From JABCPE02 sp963516675 (GTDB lineage: Bacteria > Bacteroidota > Bacteroidia > Flavobacteriales > Weeksellaceae), in assembly GCA_963516675.1 (NCBI GenBank), contig CAUQBH010000019.1:1-15063 (forward strand): a DNA stretch of 15,063 bases, in the 5' to 3' direction. A model generated the notes under the pieces. The model was not told where the DNA came from and did no database searches. It worked only from the letters and a program-made list of their open reading frames with translations. Shown piece by piece: positions 12,645 to 15,063 of this stretch. The number at the start of each line of letters is the position of its first letter. Positions within the stretch are counted from its first letter, which is position 1. The position numbers were made by a program, and so were the translations under genes.

Positions 12645-13832
12645 TTATAACAACAGTAGATTGATATCATTAAATTTAAGCCTAAATTTATCACAAACCA
12701 GCTGTTTGGTATGGCGGCCTTTGTACATATAAAATCCTTGTCTGCAGTCGTTTCCTAATTTTAATACATTTTCTAAACCGCCTTCTTCATTGATTTTCAG
12801 AAGATAGCTCAAAAAGAAATTACTAATGGCTTTGCTGGTTGTTCTTGGAATTTTGGAAGTCAAATTCGGTAATCCAGAATGCAAGATTCCGTGCTTCTCC
12901 ACATAAGGTTTCTCAAAATCAGTAACTTCCGTAGTTTCCACACATTTCCCTGTATCTATAGTCAAATCTACGATAACACTTCCCTGCTTCATCAGCGTTA
13001 CCATTTTTTCTGTCACAATAGGCGGCATATTTATTCTCGGAATAGTTCCTATCAGCACATCGGCTCTTCGGAGGCTTTTAGTCAGTTCCTTTGGGTCTAT
13101 CATCGAAGTTGAAATTCGGCTGCCTATGGAATTTTGGATATTTCTAAGTTTGGATAGAGAATTATCAAAAACCCTCACTGTGGCACCCAGCCCTATCGCT
13201 GCTCTCACCGCATATTCTCCCACAATATCCGCTCCCAAAACCACCACTTCCACAGGGCGCACTCCTGTAATTCCGCCCAGCATAAGCCCTTTCGAAACAG
13301 CAAGCATCTCCGATGCACAAAGCACTGACATTCCGCCTGCTATCTCGCCTATCAGCTTTACCAGCATCTGCTCTTTATTTTCATCTTCTATGAACTCGTA
13401 GGCTATGGCATTGATTTTCTTTTCAGAAAGTTTTTTGAAATACTCTTTTTCTCTAAGATTAATCTGTAATGCACTGATGATATAAGAATTAGACTTTAAC
13501 AATGCTATCTCTTCCAAAGAAGGCGCACTTACTTTCAGCACCAAATCCTGCTCAAAAGCCTTAGCTTTATCCACGATAAAAGCTCCTGCTTCAGAATACT
13601 CCAAATCACTGAAAAACGCCTTTTTTCCCGCATCAGACTCTATCATGAGTTTATACCCACACTGCGTCAAAACCTGCACAGCATCGGGAGTTATCGGCAC
13701 TCTGTTTTCGTTCAGAGAGGACTCTTTCGGAACGCCTATAGTCATGATTCCGCCTTTCTTTATCACTTCCAGCCTTTCCTCTTGCGGTACCAGCTCTTTC
13801 TCGATAAAAGGAGTAAAAACACTACTGTTCAT
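12645..13832 (-). CDS. Alanine dehydrogenase-like (Ald/PntA family) protein, 395 aa
   Basis: A two-domain Ald/PntA-type NAD(P)-dependent dehydrogenase. The N-terminal domain has the PKESSLNENRVPITPD substrate block (R44) and the Lys region DLVLKVSAPS (K100). The NAD domain shows GGITGVRPVEVVVLGADIVG near 186-205, then GATVRVFDN and GSVIVDLTIDTG. Bacteroidota carry this class with an N-terminal extension of about 25 residues, which supports ATG 13832. Two differences from the well-studied enzymes: the segment where the catalytic His of canonical Ald is expected reads ISALQIN (Q123), and the middle glycine of the GxGxxG loop is Asp202. The His change looks class-wide as I remember it; the Asp needs checking. 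It might be a divergent Ald or a non-catalytic relative. It follows tsaE after 28 nt on the same strand. Confidence 0.75.
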   Translation of the reverse strand: MNSSVFTPFIEKELVPQEERLEVIKKGGIMTIGVPKESSLNENRVPITPDAVQVLTQCGYKLMIESDAGKKAFFSDLEYSEAGAFIVDKAKAFEQDLVLKVSAPSLEEIALLKSNSYIISALQINLREKEYFKKLSEKKINAIAYEFIEDENKEQMLVKLIGEIAGGMSVLCASEMLAVSKGLMLGGITGVRPVEVVVLGADIVGEYAVRAAIGLGATVRVFDNSLSKLRNIQNSIGSRISTSMIDPKELTKSLRRADVLIGTIPRINMPPIVTEKMVTLMKQGSVIVDLTIDTGKCVETTEVTDFEKPYVEKHGILHSGLPNLTSKIPRTTSKAISNFFLSYLLKINEEGGLENVLKLGNDCRQGFYMYKGRHTKQLVCDKFRLKFNDINLLLL

Positions 13833-13860
13833 GGGATATTTTTAAAACTATTTATTACAG

Positions 13861-14280
13861 TCAATCATTTTTTGATGAAAAGGAAATCTTCCTTGTGCTT
13901 CCTGTATTTTCTATTTTCATCTCGTGGTATGGGATGTCATAGAGTTCCTCTTCATAAATCTCTGGCCACTCTATAATGGACAAAAATCCGTTGTCTATAT
14001 ACTCCTCTATCCCAATGTCTTGGATTTCTTCCACACTTTTCATTCTATAAAGGTCAAAATGAAACACCTTGCCTTTTGGTGTATTATATTCATTTACAAT
14101 GGAATAAGTGGGAGAATCCACACCATCTGCGCTTCCCATTTCCTCCAGCAGATATTTGGTAAAAGTGGTTTTCCCTGCACCCAAATTGCCTTTTAACAGC
14201 AAAATATTGTGCTTCAAATATGGAAGAATGCTTTTTATAACTTCTTTCCAGCCATCCAAATTATCAATCTCAAAATCCAT
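13861..14280 (-). CDS. tsaE: tRNA threonylcarbamoyladenosine biosynthesis ATPase TsaE, 139 aa
   Basis: The ATPase that works with TsaB and TsaD to put t6A on position 37 of ANN-reading tRNAs. Hallmarks: Walker A GNLGAGKTTF (31-40), SPTYSIVNEY (56-65), HFDLYRM (74-80) and the IIEWPE segment (102-107). Length about 140 is usual. The gene starts at ATG 14280 and is the first in an operon with the Ald-like gene. The upstream minus strand has TATCTTTG (complement of 14298-14305) as likely -7 box. Confidence 0.95.
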   Translation of the reverse strand: MDFEIDNLDGWKEVIKSILPYLKHNILLLKGNLGAGKTTFTKYLLEEMGSADGVDSPTYSIVNEYNTPKGKVFHFDLYRMKSVEEIQDIGIEEYIDNGFLSIIEWPEIYEEELYDIPYHEMKIENTGSTRKISFSSKND

Positions 14281-14297
14281 TACATAAAACTTATTTT

Positions 14298-14305
14298 CAA
14301 AGATA
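14298..14305 (-). promoter_or_regulatory. tsaE: -7 box of the tsaE-ald operon
   Basis: The minus strand reads TATCTTTG, a full TAnnTTTG match, with the start codon at 14280 about 17 nt on. There is no clear TTG at 19 nt upstream. Confidence 0.5.
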
Positions 14306-14398
14306 AATATTTTTCTATTAAGAATCGAATAAATTTAGGTCAGACTTTAAATTTATCTTCGCAAATCAAGTAATACTTTTACAATAGTTACTGCATAT

Positions 14399-14895
14399 TT
14401 ACTCAAATGACATATCAGACAAAACATAATATCTTTCACGAACAAGCTTTCCCTTAATAGGGGAAAATAAAGTCTGATAAAAAACTATAGTGTCGCCTTT
14501 TATTTCTCCTTTTTCTCTAAAATAAGTCCCTTGCTGAGAGCATAACAAAATACTCTATTTTTATCTTATTCCCCTCTGTCCTCCAATAGCCGATGTTCCT
14601 TGCTTTTTCCCATTTTTTATTTTCAACATCGGACTCTTTCAGCGCGTACCCATCTTTGGAATAGAAATACATCAACCTCCCATCAGGGTAAAAACTATAC
14701 CAAACCCCACCAAATATTGGTTAATATAAACTCTATTATAAGTCAGTTTATTCGTTTTCTTAAATGGAGTTTTGAGCAGTTTAAAATTAGGATGCTTCGG
14801 TCTGCACATTCCATCTACTACATGCCCTTGTTGTATCAAAAAACAAGAGTTAGACAATAATAAACTCCAACAAATAATAATGCTAATTTTTTCAT
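14399..14895 (-). pseudogene. Frameshifted lipoprotein pseudogene (about 165 codons)
   Basis: Three reading frames join into one plausible protein. After ATG 14895, six A residues (14887-14892) put the frame wrong; with one more A it would read MKKISIIICWSLLLSNSC, a lipoprotein signal peptide. That frame runs on (HPNFKLLKTPFKK, then TYNRVYINQYLVG) to a G4 run (14705-14708). With one more G it continues VWYSFYPDGRLMYFYSKDG, then KKWEKARNIGYWRTEGNKIK. A third shift near 14541-14551 leads to LCSQQGTYFREKGEIKGD and the end YYVLSDMSFE at stop 14399-14401. Two shifts lie in homopolymer runs, so sequencing error is possible; all the other genes nearby are intact, which favours real decay. No named domain; it resembles a surface lipoprotein with toast-rack-like beta repeats only in a general way. 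Confidence 0.75.
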
Positions 14896-15032
14896 ATTCA
14901 AATCCGCTTTTGAATTACAAATAAATTTGCCTTTTCCTAAAGCATCTATATTAACTTTTCATTCCTTACAAAGTTAAAATTTCACTCAATATTAAGTCAA
15001 AATTAATAACTTTCCTATAATCAAAGCAATTC

Positions 15033-15063
15033 AATGAAGATTTTAAAACCTAAAACCATTAAA
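15033..15063 (+). CDS. Start of a plus-strand gene cut by the right edge
   Basis: The last 31 nt read ATG and nine further codons (MKILKPKTIK) with no stop. The opening resembles the start of LD-carboxypeptidase (S66) proteins, which often begin with LKPxxLKKGD, but ten residues are too few to name it. The preceding 137 nt (14896-15032) hold AT-rich DNA that would contain its promoter. Confidence 0.4.

Noticed and set aside
14672..14857. A separate 61-codon protein
   Set aside because: It is the middle frame of the broken lipoprotein gene and makes sense only when joined to the flanking frames.

Overview
The window is AT-rich chromosomal DNA of a Flavobacteriia-type Bacteroidota. The likely group is the Chryseobacterium/Riemerella (Weeksellaceae) branch; this is an inference from gene content, not from a search. 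Supporting signs are a type IX secretion sorting domain, promoters of the Bacteroidota kind (TTG, about 19 nt, TAnnTTTG), few Shine-Dalgarno sites, and a core gene set (lptB, yaaA, cmk, pyrH, frr, tsaE, an Ald-type dehydrogenase).

Left end (1-1350): the minus strand carries the start of a prfH-type release factor that runs off the window. PrfH is known as the partner of an RtcB RNA ligase in ribosome/RNA repair. Directly upstream and co-oriented is a very basic 260-aa protein I cannot name. A structured intergenic stretch with three arms that can pair in alternative ways separates this unit from the next gene.

Envelope block (1350-5100): an orphan lipoprotein, a small PlsC-like acyltransferase with an altered HX4D motif, a PadR-HAAS/PspC operon with a clean promoter and terminator, and a small cysteine-rich lipoprotein.

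Accessory island (5100-7280): the most interesting part. A unit of [double-glycine-leader peptide + secreted protein of about 234 aa] occurs twice in tandem on the minus strand. The two peptides (62 and 58 aa) share an almost identical leader and upstream DNA but have diverged cores, as in bacteriocin/RiPP precursors. The first unit has a strong stem-loop between peptide and partner, and a 35-bp palindrome lies upstream. No exporter, modification enzyme or recognisable immunity gene is in the window.

Housekeeping block (7280-14280): lptB-yaaA; a mini protein that is almost only a signal peptide plus a type IX sorting domain; a YtxH / holin-like / coiled-coil membrane trio; cmk divergent from pyrH-frr; then tsaE-ald.

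Right end (14280-15063): a lipoprotein gene broken by three frameshifts, and the first ten codons of a plus-strand gene that leaves the window. I saw no tRNA, rRNA, CRISPR array, insertion sequence or origin.
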